Source: Rikenellaceae bacterium
GTDB taxonomy: Bacteria > Bacteroidota > Bacteroidia > Bacteroidales > Rikenellaceae
DNA length: 64,000 bases
Direction of reading: 5' to 3'
Assembly (NCBI GenBank): GCA_015059955.1
Contig: SUZK01000006.1
Location: 96,132 to 160,131 of the forward strand
In this document: in pieces, positions 25,382 through 34,680 of the stretch
How positions within the stretch are numbered: the stretch's first letter is position 1
How the letters are laid out: the number at the start of each line of letters is the position of its first letter
Notes under the pieces: model-generated
The model's database searches: none
What the model was told of the DNA's origin: nothing
The model's input: the letters and a program-made list of their open reading frames with translations, nothing else
Translations under genes and position numbers: made by a program

Positions 25382-26764
25382 ATGCAGTTACTATCAACAC
25401 CCACAGATACCATTGAGCAGATTGTAGCTCGTCAGCGCGACTTTTTTGCAACGCACAGAACACTCCCCGTGGAGTATCGTTTGGCGATGCTACGTAGGCT
25501 ACGCAAGGCGATAACCGACAACGAAGCGGCCCTCTGCGAAGCACTACGTATCGACCTCAATAAGAGCTACGAGGAGGCATACCTAACGGAGATAAGCATC
25601 GTGCTGGGCGAGATAGATAACTTCATCAAGAACCTCAAACGTTGGGCAGCCCCCTCGAAGCGCAAGACGCCGCTAAAGCTCCTCCCCTCGAAGAGCTACA
25701 TACGCACCGAGCCGCTTGGCGTGGCGCTAATCATCGCCCCATGGAACTACCCCATGCAGCTACTTCTTAACCCCTTGGTGGGGGCTATTGGCGCAGGGTG
25801 TACCGCCATACTCAAGCCATCGCCCTACGTTCCCCACGTGGCTATGGCCCTTGAGCGCCTCATTAAGGAGAGCTTCGACGAGGAGTATATCGCCATCGTG
25901 CAGGGCCACCGCGATGTCAACACCGCACTTCTGCGTGAGCGTTACGACATAATCTTCTTCACCGGCTCGCCCGACTTGGGTCGTGTGGTGATGCGCGCTG
26001 CAGCCGAGAACCTAACGCCCGTAGTCTTGGAGCTTGGGGGCAAGAGCCCCGTGGTCGTAGACCGCACAGCCGACATCGCCTTAGCCGCGAAGCGCGTGGC
26101 GTGGGGCAAGACACTCAACGCCGGTCAAACATGCATAGCCCCCGACTATCTGCTCATACACCGCGAGGTGAAAGAGCCATTTATCGAGGCATACAAGGCT
26201 GCACTGCGCGAGCTACATGGCGAGGATGCGAGCCTCAGCAAGCACTACGTACGCATGGTATCGGATAGGGCCTTTGAGCGCGTACGAGGATACCTCGACG
26301 ATGGGCGTATTCGCTGCGGTGGCGAGGCAAAGGCCGAGGAGCGCTATATCGAGCCTACGCTACTCGATAACGTGGCCACAGATAGCGCCGTGATGCGCGA
26401 GGAGATATTTGGACCCGTACTGCCTATGATAGAGATAGATAACCTTGACGAGGCCATAGAATTTATCCTCAGGCGCGAGAAGCCCTTGGCGCTATATGTA
26501 TTTGCCGATAAGCGCGATGCCGAGCGTGTCATCGAGCTTACATCGTCGGGCGGTGCCTGCATCAACGATGTTATCATGCATATCGCCAACGAGTATATGC
26601 CCTTTGGTGGTGTTGGTAACTCGGGCATGGGGCGCTACCACGGCCGCGACTCGCTATACTCATTCTCGCATCGCCGCTCGGTGCTCTCGACAACCACGAA
26701 GATAGACCTACCATTTAGGTATATGCCCTATCGCTGGTTTAAGCGCATCAAACGACTACTCTAA
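25382..26764 (+). CDS. aldehyde dehydrogenase, class-3 (ALDH3-like)
   Basis: A 460-residue NAD(P)-dependent aldehyde dehydrogenase. It has APWNYP near 120, FFTGSP near 197, catalytic Glu in LELGGKSPVVV (about 216-217) and catalytic Cys in NAGQTCIAPDYLL (about 249-250). The short length, with no N-terminal extension, and the C-terminal MPFGGVGNSGMGRYHG and SFSHRRSVL motifs place it with ALDH3/fatty-aldehyde dehydrogenases. The C-terminal basic stretch (YRWFKRIKRLL) might touch a membrane. Substrate is unknown; medium- or long-chain aldehydes are typical. It appears monocistronic. Confidence 0.92.
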   Translation: MQLLSTPTDTIEQIVARQRDFFATHRTLPVEYRLAMLRRLRKAITDNEAALCEALRIDLNKSYEEAYLTEISIVLGEIDNFIKNLKRWAAPSKRKTPLKLLPSKSYIRTEPLGVALIIAPWNYPMQLLLNPLVGAIGAGCTAILKPSPYVPHVAMALERLIKESFDEEYIAIVQGHRDVNTALLRERYDIIFFTGSPDLGRVVMRAAAENLTPVVLELGGKSPVVVDRTADIALAAKRVAWGKTLNAGQTCIAPDYLLIHREVKEPFIEAYKAALRELHGEDASLSKHYVRMVSDRAFERVRGYLDDGRIRCGGEAKAEERYIEPTLLDNVATDSAVMREEIFGPVLPMIEIDNLDEAIEFILRREKPLALYVFADKRDAERVIELTSSGGACINDVIMHIANEYMPFGGVGNSGMGRYHGRDSLYSFSHRRSVLSTTTKIDLPFRYMPYRWFKRIKRLL

Positions 26765-27123
26765 CATAGGTCGGCTATATCTTGCAGCGTCTTGCCCATA
26801 GCGGGCAACGCCCGCTGAACGCGAGGGGAGATAATGGGGATAGTGGGGATGATGGGGATAATGGGGATAATGGGGATAATGGGGATTGTGGGGAGGTTGC
26901 GTCTCTAAGTACTCTGTTCTCTTTCATCTTTCATCTTTACTCTTTTATCTGTTCTCTGTTCTCTTTCATCTTTCATCTTTTCTCTGTTCTCTTTACTCTT
27001 TACTCTCGCCTCGCCCCTCCCTCGGCAGAGAAATTCGATGCGCTTAAAACGGCTAAAAATGGGCATTACGAGGATGATTTCGAAAAAAGCACACAGCATG
27101 CTCGTTTTTTTCATGCGTAAAAG
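26765..27123. repeat. non-coding stretch with a palindrome, a 9-bp tandem repeat and pyrimidine tracts
   Basis: GCGGGCAACGCCCGC lies at 26801-26815. About seven or eight copies of GGGGATAAT (with variants) fill 26825-26894. Tracts of TTCATCTTTCATC and CTGTTCTC follow at 26916-27005, the complement of the AAAGATGAAAG family. An open frame crosses the tandem repeat but is low-complexity and not believed to be a gene. Confidence 0.75.
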
Positions 27124-27154
27124 TTGCTCAAATCGAAAATATGACGTAAATTTG
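27124..27154 (+). promoter_or_regulatory. canonical promoter of gyrA
   Basis: TTG (27124-27126), a 20-nt spacer, then TAAATTTG (27147-27154), 67 bp before the gyrA ATG. Confidence 0.77.
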
Positions 27155-27221
27155 CGCACCTATATATTTATATATAGGCACAACAAAGACAACAAAAGAA
27201 CAAATAACAATATCAAAAACG

Positions 27222-29780
27222 ATGACTGAAGCAGAAAACACAACAGGTCTAACAGGGCGCATCGTCCAGGTTAACCTCGAAGAGCAGATGAAGTCGGCAT
27301 ATATCGACTACTCGATGTCGGTAATCGTGTCGCGAGCACTGCCCGATGTACGCGATGGTCTTAAGCCCGTGCACCGTCGTATTTTGTATGATATGTCTGC
27401 CGAGCTGAACCTCACCTCGGACAAGCCTACACGTAAGAGTGCGCGTATTGTCGGTGATGTACTCGGTAAGTTCCACCCACACGGCGACAGCTCGGTATAC
27501 GAGGCTATGGTGCGTATGGCACAGAGCTGGTCGATGCGTTACCCCTTGGTCGAGGGTCAGGGAAACTTCGGTTCTATGGATGGTGACTCGCCCGCAGCAA
27601 TGCGTTACACCGAGGCACGCATGCAGAAGATTACCGACGAGGTGATGGCCGACATCGAGAAGGAGACTATCGACTGGGGTCTCAACTTCGACGACACCAT
27701 CAAGGAGCCTACGGTACTTCCAACACGTATCCCACTACTTCTCGTAAATGGCGCAAGCGGTATCGCAGTAGGTATGGCTACCAACATGGCGCCACACAAC
27801 CTCGCAGAGGTAGTAGACGCCTGCACAGCATACATAGACAACCCCGACTGCGAGTGCGAGGAGCTTCTAAACTATGTTAAGGGCCCCGACTTCCCTACGG
27901 GCGGTATCATCTATGGCTACGAGGGTGTCAAGGAGGCATTGCTGACAGGTCGTGGTCGAGTGGTGATGCGCGCTAAGACCGAGATTGAGCATACGGCATC
28001 GGGTCGCGAGTGCATCGTGATTACCGAAATACCATACATGGTCAACAAGGCCGAGATGATTAAGAAGATTGCCGACCTAATCAACGAGAAGAAGATAGAG
28101 GGCATCTCCTATATCAACGACGAGTCGGACCGTCAGGGTATGCGTATTGTCATCATCCTCAAGCAGGATGCTGTGGCAAGCGTAGTGCTCAACACCTTGT
28201 ACAAGAATACGCCACTACAGTCGTCATTCGCCGTGAACAACATCGCATTGGTGAATGGTCGCCCTCAGTTGCTCAACCTCAAGGAGCTCATCCGCCACTT
28301 CGTAGACCACCGTCACGACGTCATCATACGTCGTTCACGCTTCGACTTGCAGAAGGCCGAGGAGCGCCTACACATCGTAAACGGCTTGCTCATAGCACAG
28401 GACAACATCGACGAGGTTGTACATATCATCCGCTCGTCGAAGACCACCGAGGAGGCACGCACACGTCTTCAGGAGCGCTTCGAGTTCTCGGATTTGCAGA
28501 CAGCAGCAATCCTCGAGATGCGTCTACGTCAGCTCACAGGTCTTCAGCGCGAGCAGCTTGAGGCGGAGCAGGCAGAGTTGATGAAGACCATCGACTACCT
28601 CAACGCCGTGCTCGCCAATGTCGATATGCAGATGCAAATTATCAAGGACGAGCTCCAGGAGATTAAGGAGAAGTATGGCGACGAGCGCCGCTCAGAGATT
28701 ATCTACTCTTCGGAGGAGTTCAACCCCGAGGACTTCTACGCCGATGACGACATGGTTATTACCATCTCTCACATGGGCTACATCAAGCGTACGCCTCTTG
28801 CAGAGTACCGCACACAGAACCGTGGCGGCGTAGGTGCCAAGGGTAGCGCTACACGCGACGAGGACTTCATCGAGCATATCTACGTAGCGTCGATGCACAA
28901 CACGATGATGTTCTTCACGGAGATGGGTCGTTGCTACTGGCTCAAGGTATACCAGATACCCGAGGGCACACGCGCATCGAAGGGTCGCGCTATACAGAAC
29001 GTAATTCAGATTGAGCCTGGCGATAAGGTTCGTGCATATATCAACGTCAAGAACCTCAACGACAAGGAGTTCGTCGAGAATAACTACCTCGTGATGTGTA
29101 CCAAGCGTGGTATCATCAAGAAGACAACGCTTGAGGATTATTCACGCCCACGTACTAACGGCGTCAAGGCAATCGTTATTAGAGAGGGAGACCAGCTGTT
29201 GGAGGTTAAGCTCACAAGTGGTAATGCCGAGGTGATGATTGCTGCACGCGAGGGTCGCGCCATCCGCTTCAACGAGTCTACGGTACGTCCTATGGGTCGT
29301 GTGAGCTCGGGTGTTAGGGCCATCTCTATCGACGACGACAACGAGGTTATCGGCATGATAGCCATCGAGCCAGACTCTAAGGAGGATGTACTCGTACTCT
29401 CGGAGAATGGCTACGGTAAGCGTACCGACTTGGAGGAGTACCGCATCACTAACCGTGGCGGTAAGGGTGTCAAGACCATTAACGTTACGGAGAAGACCGG
29501 TAAGCTGATATCTATCCAGGCCGTGACCGACGATAACGACCTCATGATTATCAACCGCTCGGGTCTTACCATTCGCACCTCTGCCGACCAGATACGTGTT
29601 GCAGGTCGTGCTACCCAGGGTGTTCGTGTAATCAACCTCCGCGAGGGCGACTCTATAGCTTCGGTTACAGCGGTGCCTAAGACCGAAGAGGAGGAGACCG
29701 ACAACACGGTCATAGCTACTGAGGGCGAGGCAACAGGCGAGGCTGTGGTTGCCACCGAGACAACTCAGAGCGAAGAGTAG
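27222..29780 (+). CDS. gyrA: DNA gyrase subunit A
   Basis: An 852-residue GyrA, the DNA-cleaving subunit of gyrase. The catalytic tyrosine is Y129 in AMRYTEARM. The quinolone-resistance region reads [12 protein letters not shown], with Ser at the E. coli S83 position and Glu at D87. The coiled coil and the C-terminal beta-pinwheel follow, with GyrA-box-like [10 protein letters not shown] and NRGGKGV. The last 30 residues are acidic and Glu/Thr-rich. Length fits GyrA better than ParC. It has its own promoter. The next gene starts 29 bp later and may be co-transcribed. Confidence 0.97.
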   Translation: MTEAENTTGLTGRIVQVNLEEQMKSAYIDYSMSVIVSRALPDVRDGLKPVHRRILYDMSAELNLTSDKPTRKSARIVGDVLGKFHPHGDSSVYEAMVRMAQSWSMRYPLVEGQGNFGSMDGDSPAAMRYTEARMQKITDEVMADIEKETIDWGLNFDDTIKEPTVLPTRIPLLLVNGASGIAVGMATNMAPHNLAEVVDACTAYIDNPDCECEELLNYVKGPDFPTGGIIYGYEGVKEALLTGRGRVVMRAKTEIEHTASGRECIVITEIPYMVNKAEMIKKIADLINEKKIEGISYINDESDRQGMRIVIILKQDAVASVVLNTLYKNTPLQSSFAVNNIALVNGRPQLLNLKELIRHFVDHRHDVIIRRSRFDLQKAEERLHIVNGLLIAQDNIDEVVHIIRSSKTTEEARTRLQERFEFSDLQTAAILEMRLRQLTGLQREQLEAEQAELMKTIDYLNAVLANVDMQMQIIKDELQEIKEKYGDERRSEIIYSSEEFNPEDFYADDDMVITISHMGYIKRTPLAEYRTQNRGGVGAKGSATRDEDFIEHIYVASMHNTMMFFTEMGRCYWLKVYQIPEGTRASKGRAIQNVIQIEPGDKVRAYINVKNLNDKEFVENNYLVMCTKRGIIKKTTLEDYSRPRTNGVKAIVIREGDQLLEVKLTSGNAEVMIAAREGRAIRFNESTVRPMGRVSSGVRAISIDDDNEVIGMIAIEPDSKEDVLVLSENGYGKRTDLEEYRITNRGGKGVKTINVTEKTGKLISIQAVTDDNDLMIINRSGLTIRTSADQIRVAGRATQGVRVINLREGDSIASVTAVPKTEEEETDNTVIATEGEATGEAVVATETTQSEE

Positions 29781-29809
29781 AAACAACAAATTAAAAAACT
29801 AATATAGTT

Positions 29810-31165
29810 ATGAAGAAGTTTTTATTTATGGCTGTAGCGTTGCTCACATTTGCAACAACAGCAAACGCTCAGAAGGTGAATACCTCAGCTGAGCTTAAGA
29901 AGCTTGAGAAGGCAGATGCCAATCTCGCTAACCCTAAGAAGAACACCAAGGCTGCTACATGGAATGCACATGGTAAGGCGTATGCTGATGCCTACATCCT
30001 TCCTACCAAGAGCCTTATCCGCGAGATTCCTGTGGCTACACTTCAGATGACTGCGGGTATGCCTGAGGATCAGTTCCAGGTAGAGTTCATGGGTGCTCCT
30101 ATGATTGCTTTGCACTACGAGTATGTTGACGTATACGTTGACCAGACCTACATGATTAAGGGTTGGAACCAGCTCAAGTCAATCAAGGAGGGTCTTGCAG
30201 AGAGCGCTATCGAGTCATTCAAGAAGGCTTACGAGCTTGACCCTAACCTCGGTCCAAAGATTAACGCTAACGCCAGCGCATTGGCAAATGCTCTTGCTCA
30301 GCAGGGTGAGATGCTTAGCTTCAACGGCAAGACTGCCGAGGCTGCTTACTGCTTCGAGCTCGCTTACGAGGCACAGGCTATCGCTCCTGAGAGTGCAGCA
30401 GATGCTGCTAACCTCTACAACGCAGGTATGCTCTACGCTATGGCAGGCTCAACAGTTACTGGCGAGGAGGCTGTTACATTGTTCAAGAAGTGCGAGGTGC
30501 TCCTCAACAAGGCTTTGGCAAATAACTATACCGACGAGAGCGGTAACATCTACTACTATCTCTTCCACAGCTACTACGCTCAGAAGGATGCAGACCGTGA
30601 GCTCTACCTCGGCAAGGCTAAGGAGGCGTTGCTCACAGGTATCAAGCTCTTCCCTAAGAACAACATCATCCTCGATGGCCTTATGTCGTTCTACACTGCT
30701 GAGGAGGGCGTAGGTGACCCTGCAGAGCTCGTATCGCTTGTTGAGTCATCTTTGAAGGAGGATCCTACAAACTACGATTTGTGGTTTGGTCGTGGCCGCG
30801 TATTCTTCGCATTGAAGAACTACGACGAGTGCGTGACATCGTTCAAGAAGTGCGCTGAGTTGCGTCCTAACGAGTTCGAGCCACAGTACTATGTTGGCTC
30901 ATTCCTCATCGAGAAGGTTAACGCTGAGATTGAAGCTATAAACAACGACCTTAACCTCAGCTACGAGGAGAAGAACGCAAAGACTGCTGAGATTAACGTC
31001 ACCTATGCTGACGCTATTCCATGGTTGGAGCGTGCTCACGAGTTCAACCCAACGGATAAGGCTACACTCGATCTTCTCAAGCAGTTGTGCTTCCGTCTTC
31101 GTGACATGGATGGCATGATGGACAAGTACAACAAATATAAGGCATTGCTTGACCAGATTCAGTAA
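29810..31165 (+). CDS. secreted/periplasmic tetratricopeptide-repeat protein
   Basis: A 451-residue protein with an Sec signal peptide (MKKFLFMAVALLTFATTANA, cleavage before QKV). Several TPR units follow, for example AIESFKKAYELDPNL, AAYCFELAYEAQAI, YDECVTSFKKCAELRPN and ALPWLERAHEFNP-like DAIPWLERAHEFNPTD. It is a scaffold or binding protein of the periplasm or outer-membrane face. The partner is unknown. It is followed by a strong terminator and then a hairpin element. Confidence 0.85.
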   Translation: MKKFLFMAVALLTFATTANAQKVNTSAELKKLEKADANLANPKKNTKAATWNAHGKAYADAYILPTKSLIREIPVATLQMTAGMPEDQFQVEFMGAPMIALHYEYVDVYVDQTYMIKGWNQLKSIKEGLAESAIESFKKAYELDPNLGPKINANASALANALAQQGEMLSFNGKTAEAAYCFELAYEAQAIAPESAADAANLYNAGMLYAMAGSTVTGEEAVTLFKKCEVLLNKALANNYTDESGNIYYYLFHSYYAQKDADRELYLGKAKEALLTGIKLFPKNNIILDGLMSFYTAEEGVGDPAELVSLVESSLKEDPTNYDLWFGRGRVFFALKNYDECVTSFKKCAELRPNEFEPQYYVGSFLIEKVNAEIEAINNDLNLSYEEKNAKTAEINVTYADAIPWLERAHEFNPTDKATLDLLKQLCFRLRDMDGMMDKYNKYKALLDQIQ

Positions 31166-31189
31166 TAGTTGATTTCATATCACACTACC

Positions 31190-31225
31190 AAAGAGGCTGA
31201 ATACAAGAGTATTTAGCCTCTTTGT
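31190..31225 (+). terminator. intrinsic terminator after the TPR gene
   Basis: AAAGAGGCTGAATAC pairs with GTATTTAGCCTCTTT (15 bp, one G-T pair). It is followed by TTTG. Confidence 0.87.
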
Positions 31226-31347
31226 TATGATAGGGCAGACATCTACTGCCGCCTACAAGCTATCCCGACAATGAGCCGTACGCCAAGTACAGCTCATCGT
31301 CGGGATTTTTGCCAAGCGTTGTATCTGCAGCCGTCTAACAACAAATT
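31221..31347. repeat. long hairpin element between convergent genes
   Basis: Inner stem ATCCCGACAATGAG pairs with CTCATCGTCGGGAT (one mismatch) around GTAC-GCCAA-GTAC. The outer arm TTTGTTATGATAGGGCAG pairs with CTGCAGCCGTCTAACAACAAA. The tip matches subtype A as read on the plus strand. Confidence 0.8.
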
Positions 31348-31379
31348 GGGGATGACTAAAATATTTTTAGTCACCCCCA
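31347..31379 (-). terminator. terminator of the luxS-nucleosidase operon
   Basis: GGGGGTGACTAAA pairs with a TTTAGTCATCCCC arm on the minus strand, followed by AATTTGTTGTT. It begins right at the nucleosidase stop codon. Confidence 0.75.
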
Positions 31380-31382
31380 TTG

Positions 31383-31973
31383 TTATAGCACGTCGATACG
31401 TTCAAGCAGTGGTGTAAAGTCCGAGTGAGCATCGGCAAACTCATCATACGAGTGTTCCGAGTCTCCATCCTCGGGGACATCCGAGACATACTTGACAGCC
31501 ACAACAGGGATATTGTCGTAGAGCTCTGCCACCTGACAGATAGCAGCAATCTCCATATCAAACAGACCGCACTCGACACCGAAGCGCTGTTTAACTTCGC
31601 GGATGATATCGCCATTTACGAACGAGTCGCCCGTAAAGACCGTCTCGGCATCCCTGCCCACAAGGTTACGTGGGTCGGTAATCTCAGGACAGAAGCCCTC
31701 GGGGATGATGGCGTCGTGGTGTATGGCGCGTGAGGGCATAACGATATCGCCCTGTTTACGACCTGTTGCCGAGGCTGCAAAGCCAATGACGGCCAACATA
31801 TCATACTTCACCGTGGCGAGGGTCAAGGCACGCGACACACCGGCCGACGACAACGCCTTGCCGATACCAACCTCAACGAGGTCGTAGTCGTGGCGTAGCT
31901 GCGAGGCGTGGTCCAAGGCATAGCGCATGGCGCGATACTCGCGCGACGTGGGGGCACAGATAAGAATCTTCAT
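31383..31973 (-). CDS. MTA/SAH-nucleosidase-like phosphorylase-fold enzyme
   Basis: A 196-residue protein of the PNP/UDP phosphorylase superfamily. It has ICAPTSREYRAM at the N-terminus, VIGFAASATGRKQGDIVMP in the middle and the FDMEIAAICQVA segment that corresponds to the catalytic VDMEGAA motif. VKYVSDVPED follows where the general-acid Asp lies. The start at 31973 is 1 bp after luxS; an upstream frame is not believed. With LuxS it would recycle S-adenosylhomocysteine: the nucleosidase makes S-ribosylhomocysteine and LuxS splits it. It is shorter and more diverged than E. coli Pfs, so the exact substrate is inferred from context. Confidence 0.8.
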   Translation of the reverse strand: MKILICAPTSREYRAMRYALDHASQLRHDYDLVEVGIGKALSSAGVSRALTLATVKYDMLAVIGFAASATGRKQGDIVMPSRAIHHDAIIPEGFCPEITDPRNLVGRDAETVFTGDSFVNGDIIREVKQRFGVECGLFDMEIAAICQVAELYDNIPVVAVKYVSDVPEDGDSEHSYDEFADAHSDFTPLLERIDVL

Positions 31974-31974
31974 A

Positions 31975-32487
31975 CTACCACCACTTTTCGTAAACACTCG
32001 CAATACCAAGCTCGGCAGCCTCCGTAGCCGTAAAGAGCGTGCGCATATACTCCGCCATAGCGGCATTTGTCGAGTCTATGGCATAGAGGCCAGGGTTGCC
32101 ACACTGTACCTCATTCAGGCCAACGACATCCGATGCCGACTTCAAAGGGAAGACATCCTTATAGACCTTAGCCAACGCCATGCGTATATCCTCAACCTCA
32201 ACATCCTGCATCGTCGATAGGTAAAAACCTGTCTTACAGCCCATAGGACAGAACGACACGATGCTCTTGCCTATCTTCTCATCGAGGCGAAGATAGTATG
32301 CCATAAGGTGCTCGATGGTGTGCACCTCACCCGAGCCGAGGGGTGCATGTGCCATAGGCGCACGGAAGCGTAGGTCCCATGAGCGCACCTGAAACTCATC
32401 ATTTATAGTGTATACTGAACGTAGGTAGAGTCCAGCATCGAGCGTGCGATGGTCGACATCGAACGACGAAACAATATTCTTCTTCAT
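31975..32487 (-). CDS. luxS: S-ribosylhomocysteine lyase LuxS
   Basis: A 170-residue LuxS. Metal ligands are H56 and H60 in HTIEH and C129 in VQCGNPG. The catalytic cysteine is C84 in PMGCKTGFY. It splits S-ribosylhomocysteine to homocysteine and DPD, the precursor of autoinducer-2. It is the first gene of a two-gene operon with the nucleosidase-like gene. Detoxification and methyl-cycle recycling are its certain role; signalling is only a possibility. Confidence 0.97.
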   Translation of the reverse strand: MKKNIVSSFDVDHRTLDAGLYLRSVYTINDEFQVRSWDLRFRAPMAHAPLGSGEVHTIEHLMAYYLRLDEKIGKSIVSFCPMGCKTGFYLSTMQDVEVEDIRMALAKVYKDVFPLKSASDVVGLNEVQCGNPGLYAIDSTNAAMAEYMRTLFTATEAAELGIASVYEKWW

Positions 32488-32510
32488 AGCTTACATTAAT
32501 TAATATAGTG

Positions 32511-32518
32511 CAAAGATA
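32511..32518 (-). promoter_or_regulatory. -7 box of luxS
   Basis: TATCTTTG on the minus strand, 23 bp before the luxS start. No -33 TTG at consensus spacing. Confidence 0.55.
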
Positions 32519-32539
32519 TGAAATTTTCCACTAAATGGC

Positions 32540-32547
32540 TATCTTTG
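32540..32547 (+). promoter_or_regulatory. -7 box of the acyltransferase-GSCFA run
   Basis: TATCTTTG on the plus strand, 28 bp before the acyltransferase start. It is divergent from the luxS box with 21 bp between them. Confidence 0.55.
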
Positions 32548-32575
32548 CAACAAATTAAATATCATCGACAATATT

Positions 32576-33685
32576 ATGAAATCATCACCGACCACCGAGC
32601 GCGTATACTTCTTAGACTATTTGCGTGTCGTGGCCTGCTTTATGGTAATACTCGTACACTGCATCGAGCCCTTCTACCTCGATGGCGTAGGCACATATAT
32701 CGCCTCACATAGCGACGCCCTGTGGGTTACGTTCATCAACTCGCTATTGCGTATTGCCGTACCCTTGTTTGTCATGATATCGAGCTACTTGCTTGTGCCC
32801 GTTGAGGGCTCTACCGAGAGGTTTTATCGTCGTCGTGCCGAGCGTGTGGCGCTACCCTTTATCATCTTCTCGCTTGCGTATGCCATAATCCCTGCGTGGG
32901 GCTCAGGTGGCGAGGTCGACATCATGGGCAACCTCAAGGTACTATCGCTCAACTACCTGCCACTCAGTGGCCATCTATGGTTTGTATACATGATGCTTGG
33001 CGTATACCTCATCATGCCCATAATATCGCCATGGTTGGAGCGTGTGTCGGCGCGTGGCGAGCGTATCTTCCTCGCCGTGTGGCTGTTTGCCACCGCCGTA
33101 CCCTTTATCCGCGAGCTTGCACTATCGGTGCGTGGCAGCGAAGGGATATGGGGCGAGGCGAGCTGGAACGAGTTCGGAATGTTGTACTACGTGAGTGGCT
33201 TCATAGGCTACGTTGTAGCGGCACACTATATTCGCAAATATGTCGACTGGGGCGTTAAAAAGACCCTCGCCATCGCCCTGCCTATGCTTGTCGCAGGATA
33301 CCTTATCACGGCACTACCCTTCTATGCGCAAATCCCCGACACCTACCCTGTTCGTGACACCATCCAGCTTGCCATAGATATGGAGCTTAGCTGGTCGTTT
33401 GCGACACTGGGTGCAGCATTGCAGACGTTGGCCGTATTCCTACTCTTCCGCCTTATACGCAGGCCTTGCAAGGTCTACCCCGCATTTGAGCATCTATCAA
33501 AAAATAGCTACGGCATCTACCTCGCCCATATGTTTGTGCTTGTGCCAACGTTCAGCTGGGTGAGCACCTGGGGCGTAGCAACACCCATTGTGATGTTCGC
33601 ATCGGCGATACTTACCATGGCCATCACAGCCGCCATAATTGAGATTTTATCGATACTCCCAAAGAGCAAATATATCATTGGATAA
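32576..33685 (+). CDS. membrane O-acyltransferase, acyltransferase-3 family
   Basis: A 369-residue integral membrane protein with about ten hydrophobic segments. The N-terminus VYFLDYLRVVACFMVILVHC carries the conserved His near residue 27 of the acyltransferase-3 family. YRRRAERVALPFI and the SYGIYLAHMFVL motif near 313 also fit. Members acetylate or succinylate surface polysaccharides, LPS or peptidoglycan at the inner membrane. The following GSCFA gene starts 1 bp after its stop codon, so the two are coupled and may act on the same surface polymer. Confidence 0.88.
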   Translation: MKSSPTTERVYFLDYLRVVACFMVILVHCIEPFYLDGVGTYIASHSDALWVTFINSLLRIAVPLFVMISSYLLVPVEGSTERFYRRRAERVALPFIIFSLAYAIIPAWGSGGEVDIMGNLKVLSLNYLPLSGHLWFVYMMLGVYLIMPIISPWLERVSARGERIFLAVWLFATAVPFIRELALSVRGSEGIWGEASWNEFGMLYYVSGFIGYVVAAHYIRKYVDWGVKKTLAIALPMLVAGYLITALPFYAQIPDTYPVRDTIQLAIDMELSWSFATLGAALQTLAVFLLFRLIRRPCKVYPAFEHLSKNSYGIYLAHMFVLVPTFSWVSTWGVATPIVMFASAILTMAITAAIIEILSILPKSKYIIG

Positions 33686-33686
33686 G

Positions 33687-34655
33687 ATGAAGTTCCGTAC
33701 CGAGATAGAGCGCATAGCGTTGCATAAGCCCATAGACTACTCAAGCCGCATCGTCACCCTCGGCTCATGCTTTGCCGAGAACATATCGCGAATACTCCTA
33801 AGCCGAAAGTTCTGTGTCACACCACAGCCCACAGGCATACTCTTCAACCCCGCATCCATAGAGCGTAGCCTACGCCTTATGCACACCCGCCACCGTATCA
33901 CCGCCGAGGAGCTTATCGAGGCAGATGGCCGTTGGCTCAGCTACGACTTTCACTCTTCAATCTCGGGCAACAACATCGAGGAGGCAACTCGCAATATGCA
34001 GCAGGCAACATATACTGGCAATGAAGCTCTTAGCGACGCTACACACCTTATCATCACCCTTGGCACAGCGTGGATATACCGACGTCGTGACAATGGCGTA
34101 ATAGTGGCCAACTGCCACAAGCAGCCAGCGACGCTATTCAGCCGTGAGCTGCTCGATGTGGAGGATATATGTTCGTCGCTACGCTCCATTATGGAGATGT
34201 TCACGGGCGATGTCATAGTGACCATCAGCCCTGTGCGACATATTGGCGATGGACTTGTCGATAACTCGCTAAGCAAGGCGTTGCTGCGTGTAGCCGTGGA
34301 GCGCATCAAGAGCGAGTATCCAACGCGCATAAGCTACTTCCCATCGTACGAGATATTAATTGACGACCTGCGCGACTATCGCTTCTATGGTGACGACCTT
34401 GTACACCCCTCGTCACAAGCCATCGAGTATATAGGCGAGAAGTTCTTCGAGGTGGCAACAACACCTGCTTGCCAACAACTTATGCAGCGCATAGAGCGTA
34501 TCGTAGTGGCCTCGAACCACCGCCCTATGAACCCACGTAGTGAGCAGTATCGCGACTTCTGCCAAAAGCAGTTGCAGGCGATAGCATCTATCGAAGGCGT
34601 AGATTTAAGCAAAGAAAAGGAGTTTTTCGAGCATATGTTACAAATAAATTTGTAA
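33687..34655 (+). CDS. GSCFA-domain protein
   Basis: A 322-residue protein with the signature TLGSCFAENISR near residue 22-33. It also has LGTAWIYRRRDNG, ITISPVRHIGDG-like VTISPVRHIGDGL and YELLIDDLRDYRFYGDDLVHPS-like motifs (split: YEILIDDLRDYRFY; DDLVHPS). The Gly-Ser near the N-terminus and the late D-x-x-H resemble SGNH/GDSL esterases, so an esterase-type role on acylated glycans is a fair inference. It has no signal peptide. It is translationally linked to the upstream acyltransferase. Start at 33687 is chosen because it follows the upstream stop by one base. Confidence 0.85.
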   Translation: MKFRTEIERIALHKPIDYSSRIVTLGSCFAENISRILLSRKFCVTPQPTGILFNPASIERSLRLMHTRHRITAEELIEADGRWLSYDFHSSISGNNIEEATRNMQQATYTGNEALSDATHLIITLGTAWIYRRRDNGVIVANCHKQPATLFSRELLDVEDICSSLRSIMEMFTGDVIVTISPVRHIGDGLVDNSLSKALLRVAVERIKSEYPTRISYFPSYEILIDDLRDYRFYGDDLVHPSSQAIEYIGEKFFEVATTPACQQLMQRIERIVVASNHRPMNPRSEQYRDFCQKQLQAIASIEGVDLSKEKEFFEHMLQINL

Positions 34656-34660
34656 CTTTG
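34653..34660 (+). promoter_or_regulatory. -7 box before the PafA-like gene
   Basis: TAACTTTG overlaps the end of the GSCFA gene, 20 bp before the next ATG. The leader would be short. Confidence 0.5.
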
Positions 34661-34680
34661 CCCGATAATTTGATTTTGTA

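Noticed and set aside
26782..27120. 112-residue frame with GDNGD repeats upstream of gyrA
   Set aside because: It is a translation of the 9-bp repeat and pyrimidine tracts and runs across the gyrA -33 region.
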